Of a stretch of DNA of 64,000 nt, positions 27,313-39,812 are shown piece after piece (the first letter of the stretch is position 1; every line of letters begins with the position of its first letter). Source of the DNA: Dryas octopetala. Lineage: Eukaryota; Streptophyta; Magnoliopsida; Rosales; Rosaceae. The position numbers were made by a program, and so were the translations under genes. The stretch covers positions 2,453,896 to 2,517,895 of the forward strand of contig OY992837.1 of NCBI GenBank assembly GCA_963921425.1, written 5' to 3'. Below the pieces are notes generated by a model that was not told the DNA's origin, did not search any database, and saw only the letters and a list, made by a program, of their open reading frames with translations.

Positions 27313-29147
27313 CCCGTCTAGTAACATTTTACAAAATAATTTTTAAACAATTGTATTGTAAAATAAAAATGACAAATTAAATTTTAAATTTTCAAAATAT
27401 GAAAAGATGTCTAGTAGCGTAATTGAAAAACAAGTATATAAAACAAAAATAATGAAAACACATTTGATATTAACCAATTATTACAACTGAATAATTATAT
27501 TCACAAAATATATTAATGATAAATTATTATTAACCAATTTCATGAAATATATAATTAAAAAAAAAGTTTTATAAAATCCAATCCATTTCGGCCGGCGCGA
27601 CTACCTTGGAGGTGGAAGAGTTGTTGGTGGCCGTATTATTAATAGAAACAAAACTACAAGCACCTATGATCTAGTTGAACGTATGTATTTTCTCTATATA
27701 AGAGTTGTTAAGGCTTGTGAGCTTCCTGTCATGGATGTTACGGGGAGTCTTGATCCGTTTATTGAAGCGATAATTGAAAACTATAGAGGGATTACGAAGT
27801 ATATATTTTGAGAGATGGGTAGAGAGAGAGAGAGAGAAAGAACTAGAGGAATAGAAGAAAGATGGAGACAGATGGGTGAGGTGGGCAACGGTGGGGGGTA
27901 GGGCTGCTGCCGGAGGTGGGTCAGGCTAAGTGGGGAGGAGGTGCAGATCACATGTTTTTTCATTTTTCTATTTTTTTTTCAGTTGTAAATTTTTTTTTTA
28001 TTTATATCTGTATTCTCTATATTTTATAAATTCACTGAAAACATCATTTAATCGTTTCTGAATTTACACTATAAACTATAAATTCTATTTTGTGTTTTTC
28101 AAAAACTGTTTTCTCAATACGACAACCAAATGCATTTTTGTCATTTTTTGAATTTGTAAAATGAAAAACCGTTTTGTAAAATGTTACCAAACGCACAAAT
28201 TTTTATGGAAGAATTTTCAGAAAATGAAAATGTCATTTGTCTGGGTGTCGTTTTAGGGTCCGTCTGGTAACGTTTTACAAAATCATTTTCTAAAAATTGT
28301 TTTACAAAATGAATATGAGAAATTAAATTTTGTATTTTTAAGATTTGAGAATGCGTCTGATAGCATTAGCCTAAAAATGATTTTCTGAAAATAAAAACAG
28401 TAGAATGCGTAGGGTAGCATAAACCTAAAAACGTATTCTTAATGAAATGCTACATATAATTTTCAATCTAGCATGTTACATATAATCAAATAATAAATTT
28501 ATTAATGAATTGGCATTTTATTTTTATCAAATGAGTGACTCAAATTAAAGAAATTGAGTTATATTTTCATCATCTTATATATGTAAAAATGAAATTTCAA
28601 TGATTTTTTTTAACAAAAACTTTTATTTTATTAGTATATATAAGAAACTAGTCCTTCTAATCAAATTAAAAAAACAAACCAAAAAAACGCAATTAGTCTA
28701 CAATAAACCCGAAGGCCCTAGAAACTTTGTCTAGTGCCCATCAATGCTGCAGATGCTTGAAAAGATACCCAAACTAGAAGAGCATCAATTAGACCCATCA
28801 ACAAGGTCAAACTCATCATCTTCCAACCAATACCACCGACACCAAACAAATTCCATGAATAAAGCCCATCAAAACTAACATAGAGAGAGAGAGAGAGAGA
28901 GAGGATATGTGGGTTTAGGGATGTGAGTTGGCTGTCGGAGAGAATATTAATAGAAGGTGAGAGAGTTGTGTTTCTTCGTGGGTTGGTGTTTATGGTTGGG
29001 TTTGAAGAGACGAAAGAGGACATGGATAACCATGGTGTTGTTCTATGTAATTTACAGTCATATGAATTTTTGCAGATGAACTGGAACAAGAGAAATCAAA
29101 GAAGAGAGTGAGCGGTAGGAAAAAATAGAGGAAGAGATTTTCCGTGT
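27313..29147. other. intergenic, AT-rich; repeat remnants
   Basis: Mostly AT-rich sequence with repeated words such as gtaacgttttacaaaat near 28266-28285 and gtaacattttacaaaat near 27321-27337, suggesting old tandem or dispersed repeats. Minus-strand open stretches near 28718-28880 (hydrophobic, ...LLMGLIDALLVWVSF...) lack a credible start or neighbouring exons and are not called as a gene. Confidence 0.45.
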
Positions 29148-30226
29148 TGTCTGTGGATAAATCCACACCGATCTAATAGCCAATCATGGCTCGACACGTA
29201 GCTGGTCACACCTGACTTCGGAGTTTGACCTTTCAACGGTCAAACTTGGACCTCCGCGTCATCACACTAGCTCGACATTGCACTTCATTGTCAGATCGGA
29301 TCGGCCTACCCTGACAGATTTCTCGCGCCCGATCCGACCCGATCTGAGGATCTTCCAAAGAATTTAGTGTTCATCATCTCTTTGGTTATCCTAGTTCGGT
29401 TCGGCTCGGCATTGAGCGACCGCCCTTTTTAGACCCTAGTCACGACTCACTACGGGTTGAAGGAGACCACTGCGCACCGGATCGGCTCGGCCGAGCTGTC
29501 CTTTTCCGATCCGATCTCACGTAGGCTTCATGTTTACACATGAAGATCTGTATTCGGATCGGCTCGGCATCACGCCGACATTCCACAGATGATCACGTTG
29601 GGATGAACCGCCATACTCAAGTGCACCTGACATGATCCTCTGACAGATGAGATATTCCAGCTCACAGCCATATTGGGATATTTCACCTAAACCTTCCATC
29701 CTTACATTGAATGTAGCATTCAATGCAGCATTGAATGCTGAGGAGGTGAGTAGCTGTGCATGCTACTAGCTAGTCATGACCGAACGCGTTGATCACTCTC
29801 AACCACTCATCCACATGCAGGTAACTTACTCTTCATACCTTCCTTTCTCTATATAAACCAACTTATATGCACAAAGCCAAGGATCTAGTCATCACAAAGT
29901 AAACACTTGCACAAACTTTGACTTAGCAAAAGCATGCCCAACTTGCTGAGAATAAACCCAAAACATTTACCTTGTTCTTCTCATTCTCCCAAGTTCATCC
30001 TCTGTTCTTCCTCACCTTTATTCAAACACCGGCCACCAAATACATATCACTGACTTCATCATTGGAGCGCGTTTGGCTGGTACCACACCGGTCCATCTCC
30101 TTTGATCTTGTGTTTGCACAGGAAGATCTCAAACCAACATCCACGTCATCGTCCAATAAGGCATCAGATTAGCCAGATCACCACTTCTAAGTTATTGCAT
30201 CTACCTTACGGGAATTTGCATCAACA
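29148..30226. mobile_element. solo LTR of an LTR retrotransposon
   Basis: A 1079-bp segment begins TGTCTGTGG and ends CATCAACA, so it has TG...CA termini. It is flanked by perfect 5-bp direct repeats CGTGT (29143-29147 and 30227-30231). These are the hallmarks of LTR-retrotransposon insertion. No internal gag/pol region, primer-binding site or second LTR is present, so unequal recombination has left one LTR. A TATATAAA box at 29850-29857 fits an LTR promoter. The GC-rich left half carries three cggctcggc-type words (near 29403, 29480 and 29560). Its base composition is unlike the AT-rich surroundings. Family (Copia or Gypsy) cannot be told without the internal region. Confidence 0.85.
29850..29857 (+). 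promoter_or_regulatory. TATA box inside the solo LTR
   Basis: TATATAAA about 700 bases into the LTR, followed by a candidate transcribed region. Position and sequence fit the U3/R promoter of a plant LTR. It could drive read-through into 30227 onward if still active. Confidence 0.45.
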
Positions 30227-30534
30227 CGTGTTTTACTTTTGTATCCCGCGTTTTCTGAAAACAATGAGAACGTCTTTATGGTGTTTTCAAACTTAACACA
30301 CAATTTTGAATATGTTTTTCAAATATTGTATTCCGTATTTTAGCTCACCAAACGTGAATTCTATTTATTGTTTTGTAAAACGAAAAATGGTATTGCAAAA
30401 TGTTACCGAATAGCCCTTAATGCTTCACCACTTTGAGGATGATGAGTAAAAATAGATTCTTTTTTTATATTATTATGATTTAAATGCATTTATTATTAAA
30501 ACTTAACCATAGTTTTTTTTTTTGGCCCATGAAA

Positions 30535-31790
30535 CTTAACCATGGTTGCCACGTGGCATAATGACGTCACGTGTACAATCATTAATTTCTAAAACTCTAA
30601 ATCCTAAAACATACCCTTAAAATCGTACACGTGTTAAAATCGTGAATTGGTAATACCATATCATCAAATCACGTGGTGTTACGATCACATATAATAATTT
30701 TTCCACTTGAAGAAAAAGAGAGGAGAAAAGGAGACAGATCGATGATGGGACTATATGGGGTTTTGTTGTTGTTTTTTTTTTTCTTGTAAAAACACTTGGG
30801 GACAAAGGTGAAAAAATATTTGTGGGGGTTTAAATTCAACATTCATGTGTGCAAGTTTTGGCTTGGTTCATGGGTCCAACATTTGCTTTTTTTTAAGTTC
30901 AAGTGTACAGCCTCTATTATTTAAGATAAATGATCATTTTCGTCCTTGTAGTTTGACATTTATTTTAATTTCATCCATATTTTTCAATTTTTTTCATTTA
31001 AGTCCTTATATTTTAGATTTTGTTACAATGAAGTCTAAAATTAAAATTTTCTCCAAATTTTATTGTAAAACACCACGTGCAATGTTAGGTTTGGCGAGTT
31101 TTGGAGCTAAATAGTCATAAAATCTTTATAGATGCATTCTTGCACCGATGAAAGCAAGGATTTCATAGTATAAATTTCAACGAAAATTTTGAATTTAATG
31201 GTAAGAAAATGTAAGCTACGAGAATTTGATTGAAAATATTTAAAAAATATGTACGGAATTGAAATAAATATCAAACTACGGGGACCAAAATGGTGTATTG
31301 AATTGAGATTCTAATGGATTTTAAAAGAATTTAAAAATTCATAGAAATTTAGGTATATATATCTAATTCAAAATTTTAAATATTCCATAGAAATCTAGGT
31401 GTATGTAATTCAGAATTTAAAAAATTCCATAGAAATTTAGGTATATTAAAAAACTCATTGATTTTAAAAAATTTCATTAAATGTTGGATTTTGTTCAAAT
31501 AACAAATGCTATGACAATTCTAGCATTTCCCATTTACAGTATGTTTGGATGTTATGATCACATACAATCTATTTGTATAAAGTAATTTCAGTTTTCATAG
31601 AAATTCTTGAATGCTGAAATTTACAATTCAATCATTTAAAAATTTATCAATTACAAATTTCATTACGCGGATGTCATGCATGTAAAATTGATAGGAATTA
31701 CAATTCTTATTGTTTGGATAACTCATAAAGTTTATGTTAAAAATTTCAACCTATTAGAGCATGTACAATGACATGGCTAAATGCTATGCT
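30535..31790. repeat. segmental repeat block C1 (partner C2 at 38125-39395)
   Basis: Matches C2 in order and orientation over about 1.25 kb. Shared landmarks are gttgccacgtggcataatga-like starts, acttggggacaa near 30794 and 38402, and atgttaggtttggcgagttt near 31082 and 38692. Both end at a MITE left terminus (gagcatgtacaatg). The spacing between C1 and C2 is about 7.6 kb. No protein-coding gene is supported. Confidence 0.85.
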
Positions 31791-31805
31791 AAAGCCATAT
31801 ATAGT
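31757..31805. mobile_element. left-end fragment of a Tourist-like MITE
   Basis: Starts gagcatgtacaatg after a TTA, as does the complete element at 39362. The match then continues with tggctaaatgctatgctaaa, after a small insertion. No matching right terminus follows within the next kilobase, so this copy is truncated or rearranged. Confidence 0.55.
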
Positions 31806-32257
31806 GGAATTGATAAAAGGCTCAAGTATAAAATGCACCTACCAATTATAAAGGGTATTATAAATTGGTCCAGTAACTATAAAATATTTCAAATACATCC
31901 ACCAATTATCAAAAACTTACAAATTAACACTTTGTTAAAATTAACTCAGTGCCAATACATCAAAGCTTTGGCGCACAAGCATGTGTGGGATTCTCAAAAT
32001 TCTTTCTATATAGATGGAATTTTGATCCGGAATTTGAGACCCCCATTTCATGACTTTTTTCTGCACATAATTTCAACTTTTGCATGTTTAAGTTGCCAAA
32101 TAATTAGCGCATCTAATTCATCAAATCCCAACTTTCCTTTAAATTCGTGACTTCATGAAAGTCTATAAAACACTTTGAAAGTCTATCATAATTTTAAAAG
32201 TCTATGAAAGTCTGTCACTTAAAAAAAGTATTTAAAAATCTGGATTGAGTACACCCT
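31806..32257. other. intergenic, no feature seen
   Basis: AT-rich sequence between the MITE fragment and block A2. A plus-strand open frame across 31761-32150 begins inside the MITE terminus and has no recognisable protein features. Confidence 0.4.
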
Positions 32258-32935
32258 CCTTAAAATATCTATGTTAATGAGTTTCATTGTCAAGCAAAGA
32301 GAGGTGCTTAATATTTGTTAGGTCCAGTTTGAACCCAACTTTTTTGTTCAAAATACAAAAAACCCATGTTCTTTTCCACACATGAGGGGTTTTGTGGGGG
32401 ACAAGACATACTAATTAAAAATATGTTCATTTCGGGAGACCAAATTTGATATTACCCTATTTTTTTCAAATAAAAGTTTAAGGAAATTCCAAACTTAAAA
32501 ATTCAAACTCTAAAATTTGCTCACAACCTTAATTTTATATGAGAACAAATTTGCTCACCATTTTAATTTGGTGGTGAGAACGATGCCACCTATCATATTA
32601 GTTAACTAAGATTAAAATGGATTTTACTCCGGCGGAGGATGAGCTAAAGTAACCAAGGAACTAAAGCAGATGGCAAAAGAAGACGTACTACCCATTTGAT
32701 TGTTGTTCTACTTTGCTGCCCATTTGGTGACGTTTGATTGTTGTTCTTTTTTACTCCCCATTTGGCCCTCTAAGGAAAAATTAACAAAATGATAAGCCTC
32801 AGTGATTCGTCTTGCCTTTTCCCTTCTTTACCCTTTGAACTTGGAGATATTCAATTCATATGATGTTGCATTACAGAATAATGGTTCATCTTCTTGGCTG
32901 CACAGTGTCTCGTCGTCACGTTTTGTTCGAATTTG

Positions 32936-32978
<43 letters not shown>

Positions 32979-33370
32979 GTTGGTATTCCGGGATACGCAA
33001 GTTCTTCTCATGAAAGAAATGTTGACTAATATTTAATTCAATGCATGCATCGTTAGAAATATTTGAAAAAGCAATTAAATTTCTCAAGTCCCAAGTTTTA
33101 TGGTGGCCACGGTCCTCTTGCAGTCACACAAAGAAACCAGCATGCCCGGCATTTCTGCAATAATATATGAATGTCATGCATGTTCTTCTACTTTAATCTA
33201 CTGTTCATCCATACCTATATGAATGTCAAAGTTAGCTACGTCTGCAACAATTAATACATTTTCTACTGGAAGCTTCAACAATTATTCTAAAGCCATAACC
33301 TCCTTAATTAATTCCTTCCATCCATCTTGAGCTTCTAGTTATGATCGAGGACCTGAACAAAAAAATAAAT
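32258..33370. repeat. segmental repeat block A2 (partner A1 at 23950-25430)
   Basis: Same order and orientation as A1. Compared with A1 it lacks about 260 bases ahead of the GA tract (32939-32974), where tttgaaca runs straight into the repeat. It leads directly into the 3' end of small-gene copy 2. Confidence 0.8.
32939..32974. repeat. (GA)n microsatellite
   Basis: About 17 GA units followed by ggggtgttggtattccggga, as at 25039-25085. Confidence 0.95.
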
Positions 33371-34032
33371 AAAAGGAAAAGGAGACAGCATTGTCATTCT
33401 TTGTGATGACAAAATTGGTACAAAAAAATATGAACACAAGCGTAACCAATCGGTGCCGCCCAAGATTACAAAAACCATTGAATGAACCTATCTAATCAAA
33501 CTTTGTGATTTATGTTGCAACAAAGGTCTCATAACTTAAAAAAGGTTATTGAGTGAGATTGAGGCAATCAATTTTGCCAAAATAGTCAAACATTGGGAAT
33601 TTTCATTTTAGGTTATAAGTTAGGGCTTTTGTTGCGCCGAAATTAACCAGATCAGATCTATAACTTTATTTGAATAGAAAATAATTAATAGCAACACGAG
33701 TAAGTATTACTATATACGAAGATTGAGAGATGAAAACCAAACCTGGTTTGGTTGGAGTTGTCTCCTGAAATTTGACAAGGGGGGACCTATACGAGGGTGG
33801 ATGACTGGATGATCAACAAAAAAAATAAGAAATTAAAAATTAAAAAAATGAAACATAAAAAGAGATGATCGTAGTAGTAGTACCGGCGTAGCTCTTTTAT
33901 GAGAGCCTCTTCGAAATGTTCAAGTCTTCTGTCGACTCTCTCGCCGAGGCGGTATAGTTTGTCACCCACGTAAGAAAGCGCATAACAATATGAACCAGCA
34001 ACAACCAAAATCTGCATAAAACTCCAAGCCAT
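33339..34032 (-). CDS. small membrane-anchored charged-helix protein, copy 2
   Basis: Three exons on the minus strand, 33884-34032, 33743-33786 and 33339-33352, give 68 residues. Residues 1-22 (MAWSFMQILVVAGSYCYALSY) form one probable membrane segment. Residues 24-50 are a charged amphipathic helix (RLGERVDRRLEHFEEALIKE) that could form a coiled coil. A short tail RSPLVKFQETTPTKP comes from exon 2. An extra base at the end of exon 2, relative to copy 3, changes the reading phase and gives an early stop in exon 3. The family is unknown to me. Its support is conservation of exon structure and of the RSPLV exon 2 start with the copy at 40002-40960 despite strong divergence of exon 1. It could also be a decaying copy. 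Confidence 0.45.
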
Positions 34033-34068
34033 TAAGAACTCCGAAGTAGAATTAAGGGTTTAGATCCT

Positions 34069-34300
34069 TAGGAGGAGGTGGAGGGCCCTTTAGGTCCGAT
34101 GTGAATATATAGTGAATGAGTGCCAACAAAATTGACGGAAGCAGTGAGAGAGAGACAGACTTATGCGGTGTCGTTTTATTGGGATTTGATAAACGTGGGA
34201 GTGTGGGTCTGTTTCGCCGTCCTTTGATTAATCTCGTGGTGGTTTCCAAATTCATGATTCATTTCATTAAATTTTCAGAAAATGACAATATATGTCACTT
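34069..34300. repeat. gene-upstream module with gcggtgtcg core, copy 3
   Basis: Lies immediately upstream of small-gene copy 2. It matches 44555-44740 upstream of the peroxisomal carrier gene: ggaggtggaggg with ttaggt, then a variable part, then the gcggtgtcg core with ctgtttcgccgtcctttgat. It probably contains the promoter or leader of the minus-strand gene. Confidence 0.75.
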
Positions 34301-37280
34301 GTCGTAAAAATGGATTCTTTTTTTAATGAATAAAAATTTAAAACTAAGCATGTTACTAAGATAAAGAATCTTGATGAAAATATTGGTTCCTTGAGATTTC
34401 TGAGGTAGCATAATTTGAATGGATGGTTTTTTATTTTCTTTGAATAATTTGAATGGATCTATATCTAATTAAGCAAAACTAGCTAGCACCAAAAAATATT
34501 GGTGCCTAAGTCAATTGCTTATGGTTATTGTGGGTTAACAGCTAAGTCATACACTGTTATGTAGTCATGCATGTTCTTCTACTTGAATCTACTGTTCATC
34601 CATATATACTTATATGAATCATGAATGTCAAAGTTAGGTACGTCTGCAACAATTAATACATTTTCTACTGCAGGCTTCAATACAGTATGAGAGCGGACTT
34701 ATTGATAACAGAACATCGTGCCAATTTTATTAAGAAAAATTGGACTTGTTGCCAACAAAACTCATTCACAGTTTTTATTTTAAAACTGATCGATGGCATT
34801 ATCTGGAAGGAAAAAAAAAACATCTGAAAATCCTGTATGGGTGTGTTTGGCTGACTTATGTATGATGCAACAAACATAGCTTCTTCATGTTGACTGAGTT
34901 AATTATTGAACTAACCTATTGCTTATGATTTATTTATAAGACAATGCATAACACCACTATGATTTGAATGAACCCTTTTACCTATGTCCCTATAGGAAAA
35001 CTAATGGGAAAACCGTTCATAGCTCTAATTTGATTACATCAACTTCAGAAAATATATTAACACGTGGTATAATTTTTTTTAATTAGAAAAGGTAGACATT
35101 TGCACTTGGTCTGTTGGTCAGTTGGTTTAACTAGGTTTGGGCTAAAACGCTTACTAAAGAGCCATTTTTATTTTTGGGTTTAAACAAATTAGGCCTATTT
35201 ATTAATTGGCACCCCTAAATGATGGATTTGCTGTATTAAATTTTGGATTTTGCTCATATGCGTGGAGGATTGTGTTTTAGCAAATGTATGGAGAAGAAGA
35301 ATTAGGTTAGGACAAGTGGGCAACCATAGTTTGTTCTACAAACTTTATAATAGTTGATCTTAATTTATTCATTTGGAATGTCAGATTTTAAATCTAGAAT
35401 TTTAGAAATTTTTATTCTGAAGACTATGTATAAAAAATTTTGAGTGTTGAGTGCATTAATTGATCGAAGTTTTAAGAGATAGGCACTCACTCATTTGGAG
35501 CATTATATTAAGACCTTATTCCAAAAGTGATCATCAATGCTCTTGACACCAATTAAGGTCCCCCTCCTGTTTAGGCTTAGGGGCACAAATGTACGTTGGA
35601 CCATGCAAGCAACATTAGCTGCATCGTTCAATCTTAATATTTGCCGGTATCATTTGGAAATTGAAAACTTGTGGATATGACTTATGAGGTATTGATATTG
35701 CAACTGCCCTGATGCATGAATGCAGCAGCCCCAATTCTTTATCGTACATCCAACTTCAAATCAGGCCTACATTTGCTCAACAATACAATAAGAAATCCCT
35801 TATAAACTTATCAACTTTGGGATAGAAAAATATGCATTTCGGATTAAAATGTTGTGGACTTGTGGGCCAAGAAATTCTTGTTAGATTATTAGAGCATTCT
35901 ACACGTACGATAGAAAACTAGGACCATTTATCCGGGGTGACTTTTAAAATTTAAGCTTCTTTCGACATTTAAATTGGGGAATGGGAAAAGGAAGAGTTAT
36001 TTTCGACAAATTTAGAATATAGTCATTTACACTGGATATCACCTACTAGCTTCCTACTTTTACCATATCATCATCATCATTACATACGAATAAAATCATA
36101 AGTTGTATGTGTGTGCGCGCGCACATGATATTGCAGATCTAATGAAAGATATAGATATGTATAATAAATTGTAGAGATGCATAGGGGCTTTGCTATTTGC
36201 CAAACCGAGAGAGATGGAGTACTTTCAATAATTGTATGCTTCGTTTGGAAATTAAAAAGGAAAAGCCACAACATAAGGTACGTATAAGACTATAATTAAG
36301 GAATTAATTGGGGTGAGAGCAGACTATAACTCCTTTTCCAGAAAGGAGACATCTAACAAATAAAACACGTGCATATTTTTAGAAACTAGTATTCCACACA
36401 AGTCTTCCAGTGGGTTGGATATAAATTTATGGATGAGAACGTAAGATTCATGACCTACCTAAAAGAAAAAAGGGTAATTAGAGGCAACCAAAAGATTATG
36501 CATTACCCATAAAAACACACAGACAATAGCAAAATCAGAATATAAGATATGAAGTACGTAAGCGACTATGCGCATAACACAAAATCTTATTTACGTATTG
36601 ATGAAAGTTTTCGTCATATTTCTAACCTCTATTATTATAAAGTCAGGCACTTCTTTGGGGTCACCAAATTTTTAAATGTCAAACCAAAAAAAAAAAAAAA
36701 AAGACATCAAAAGAATGAGTTAACATGTGGTTTCCACAATTCCACACGAAGGTTATTAATATCAAACAGAACTAATATATAACTCAGAAAAACAAAATAC
36801 AGTACACGATCAGAAACCAGAAGGTGGATGACATACATGCAAAAAGAAAGGTGAGAGGTGTTCTATAACTGAAATGGGTTATAAGGTGGGACACTTTATT
36901 CATCCCGTTTGATCCCACATTCAGAAACAAATGGTTTCAACCACCACCCACAATTCATATTTCGCACAAGAGGGGAAAAACAGATCGGTATATGTAGGTT
37001 AATTTGGAGGACCAGACCTTGAGTATATTAGATAAAATCATAAAACACAAAATTAACTAACAAAAAGAACCATGTGTGTACGTGCATGTGTGAATTTCTA
37101 TTATTTCAGTTATAATGAATTTGGGTTCAGGTGTCTAATTATGGGTTCAGGGGTGCAATAACGTAGTCTAATCAAGCAAAAAGAACCATGTGTACGTGCA
37201 AATTAAAGCCAACATTGAGAAACCTTTCATATGAATTTAACAAAGAAATATAAGATTAATTTAAAGTGCCATATGCATAC
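34301..37280. other. intergenic with repeat fragments
   Basis: Contains 34447-34550, whose reverse complement recurs at 44835-44935, and 34555-34680, which repeats part of block A (matches 25290-25410). The rest is AT-rich with no supported gene. Two nearby copies of aaaaagaaccatgtg occur near 37064 and 37178. A small CATCAT/GCGCGC simple-repeat patch lies at 36065-36125. Confidence 0.5.
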
Positions 37281-37756
37281 CTGGGTTGGCTTGATCACTA
37301 TGGTTTCTTAAAAACATTCCCGGAGGCTCTGGCGACCCTCCAGCACCGGTAATCTTCGAAGAAGTTAGGATGAAGATCAAGGTAATCCTTCCTATTGATG
37401 ACATATATAGAAGGCAGTCAAAATATAAGTGGAATAGGGTGCATATATTGCATGATTGGGATGTAATATATTATGAAACAAATTCAATACTAAATGAGTC
37501 ATTTACTATATATATCCGCAGCTTAGAGTTTCGATCAGTGAAGAAAACCATAAAATAAATATAAAGAAACCAAATAAAAGGCAAGACAAACCACCGTACG
37601 TTTAGCAAAATAAAAAGCAAAGACAAGGTGAAAGAAATTACTGGCGCTCAATCTCCGCGATCTTCTCGATCATCAACAACTTTTCTTCTTGGACCAAGGG
37701 AGCATAATATTTATAAAACACCAGACTAACAATTCCAGAGGGTATCAGCACTGTGG
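37281..37756 (-). pseudogene. exon pair of a diverged small membrane/coiled-coil paralogue
   Basis: Minus strand. The first stretch, 37642-37756, has an acceptor (ttgcag) and donor (GTAATT). It encodes TVLIPSGIVSLVFYKYYAPL then VQEEKLLMIEKIAEIERQ: one membrane segment and a charged helix, like the small proteins at 33339-34032 and 40002-40960 (compare EKLEMVEKRVEKRIEQ). The second, 37281-37353, has an acceptor and a GTATGC donor, and one frame reads ITGAGGSPEPPGMF. No ATG precedes the first exon in frame (a TGA does), and the phases of the two exons do not join in that frame. It is therefore either a fragment of a decayed paralogue or an incomplete gene whose first exon I cannot find. Confidence 0.35.
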
Positions 37757-38124
37757 CTGCAATTCTTAGACAGTTTCAAATTAAATACGGCGTGCGATTG
37801 TTGGCTGGCCAAGTTTTTGCTAGAGATTGTTGCCAGATTCATGTTTTTGGTAGACTTTGTTGGCTGAATCATGTTTTTGGAAATTAGGATAGTCGGGTTT
37901 GCGACTGATGGCAGTGGGAGGTGTTCAACATAGAATAATTTTTCATTCAATTAGTTTTCTAATAAAAATATGTGCATTCGTTTTCAAATAAATAAATAAT
38001 AAATTTATGTCTGGGCTTGGATCCTGGAGTTGCCCCCCCGCACAAAAACTGGGCTGGGCTTGGTTTTCTAATATGAATACTTGGATTGGCCTGTCACAAA
38101 AATGAGTCCAAATTGGAGAACAAC
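37757..38124. other. intergenic, nothing recognised
   Basis: Short unique-looking sequence between the exon pair and block C2. The repeated words catgtttttggtagactttgttgg and catgtttttgg near 37840-37880 hint at a small local duplication. Confidence 0.4.
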
Positions 38125-39361
38125 TAGCACGGTCGCCACGTGACAGAATGACATTACGTATACAATTATTAATTTTTAAAATCTTAAATTCTAAAATATA
38201 CACTTCAAAACATGCACGTGTTAAAATTGTAGATTGATAATATTATATCATTATACCACGTAATGTTACGATCATATATAATAATTTACGATTATATATA
38301 ATAATTTTTTCGTTAAAAGAGAAAAAGAAGGGAGGAGGAGGCAGATCGATGGTGGGACTATATGGGGTTTGCTTGTTTTTTTTTTTCTTCCTTGTAAAAA
38401 CACTTGGGGACAAGCTTGGAAAAATATTTGTGGGGGTTTAAAAGTAGACACATGTAACTTTTAGAATAATCCATTCATTCATGTGTGTGCAAGTTTTGGC
38501 TTGGTTCACGGTTCCATCATTTGCTTTATTTAAGTACAACCTCTATCATTTTCGTCCTTGTAGTTTGACATTTATTTTAATTTCATCCATATTTTCAATT
38601 TTTTCATTTAAGTCCTCATATTTTAGATTTTGTTACAATAAAGTCTAAAATTAAAATTTTCTCCAAATTTTATTGTAAACACCACGTGCAATGTTAGGTT
38701 TCGCGAGTTTTGGAGCTAAATAGTCATAAAATCTTTATAGATGCACTCTTGCACTGATGAAAGCAAGGATTTCATAATATAAATTTCAATGAAAATTTTG
38801 AATTTAATTATAACAAAATATAAGCTACAAGAATTTGATTGAAAATATTAGAAAAATAGGTACGGAATTGAAATAAATATTAAACTACGGTGACCAAAAG
38901 GGTGTATTCAATTTAAATTTTAACAGATTTTAAAAGAATTTGAAAATCCATGAAAATTTATGTATATCTAATTTAGAATTTTAAATATTCCATAAAAATT
39001 TAGGTGATTGCAATTAAAAATTTAAAAGATTCCATAAAAATCTTGATGTATTAAAAAACTCATTAATTTTAAAAGATTTCATTAAATGGTGAATTTTGTT
39101 CAAATAACAAATGCCATGAGAATTCTAGCATTTCCCATTTACTGTATGTTTGGATGTTATGGTCCCATACAATCTATTTGAATGAAATAATTCCAGTTTT
39201 CATAGAAATTCTTAAATGCTGGAATTTACAATTCAATCATTTAAAAATTCATCAATTACAAATTTCATTGCTAGGATGTCACGCCTGTAGAATTGATATG
39301 AATTACAATTTTTATTGTTTGGATAACTCATAAAGTTTGTGTTAAAAATTTCAACATATTA
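38125..39361. repeat. segmental repeat block C2 (partner C1 at 30535-31756)
   Basis: Second copy of block C, ending at the left terminus of the MITE at 39362. Small indels and substitutions throughout; no coding gene. Confidence 0.85.
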
Positions 39362-39812
39362 GAGCATGTACAATGGCTAAATGCTATGCTAAAGCCATAT
39401 ATAGAGAAATTGAGAAAAAATTCACCAATGACATGGCTGTATTTAGCATTTGTTCTGCTAAAGCTCTATATAGTGAAAAATATAGCAAATGCTATTATGG
39501 ATGCCAAGAAACTTATGACCCCACAACAGAAAAATCATGCCAGGAAAGAAAAAATTTGTGTTGATTGGTGGAAATTGATTGGTTGGAAAGAGAAATAAGA
39601 GAGAGGTTGTTGAAGGTGTGGGTCCAGCAAAAGAATGAATTAAACTTCATACGGGTGTTGAAGTTAATGTTTTATACACATAGCTTATCCTCATTAGTTG
39701 AACACAAAATTATAGTGTTTTGTACAATTGGAGCAAAAGACACAAAAGTTAAAACTAAAAACTAAAAATATAGCATAGCATAGCTTTTAGCCTTTTCCCA
39801 TTGTACATGCTC
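39362..39812. mobile_element. Tourist/PIF-Harbinger-type MITE
   Basis: A 451-bp non-coding element with terminal inverted repeats: left gagcatgtacaatggctaaa, right the reverse complement of gagcatgtacaatgggaaaa. It is flanked by TTA on both sides (39359-39361 and 39813-39815), the 3-bp target duplication typical of PIF/Harbinger elements. Sub-terminal sequences contain tagcatag/ctatgcta repeats in both orientations. It encodes no transposase, so it would depend on one elsewhere. A truncated left end of the same or a related element is at 31757. Confidence 0.85.

Noticed and set aside
28718..29089. 123-codon minus-strand open frame with hydrophobic C-terminus
   Set aside because: It includes a GA microsatellite read as Ser-Leu repeats, and no splice partners or recognisable family were found.
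29517..29723. 68-codon minus-strand open frame in the solo LTR
   Set aside because: LTRs are non-coding in most families and the peptide shows no gag, pol or other features.
31761..32150. 129-codon plus-strand open frame
   Set aside because: It starts within a MITE terminus in AT-rich duplicated sequence, is not conserved in block C2, and shows no domain.
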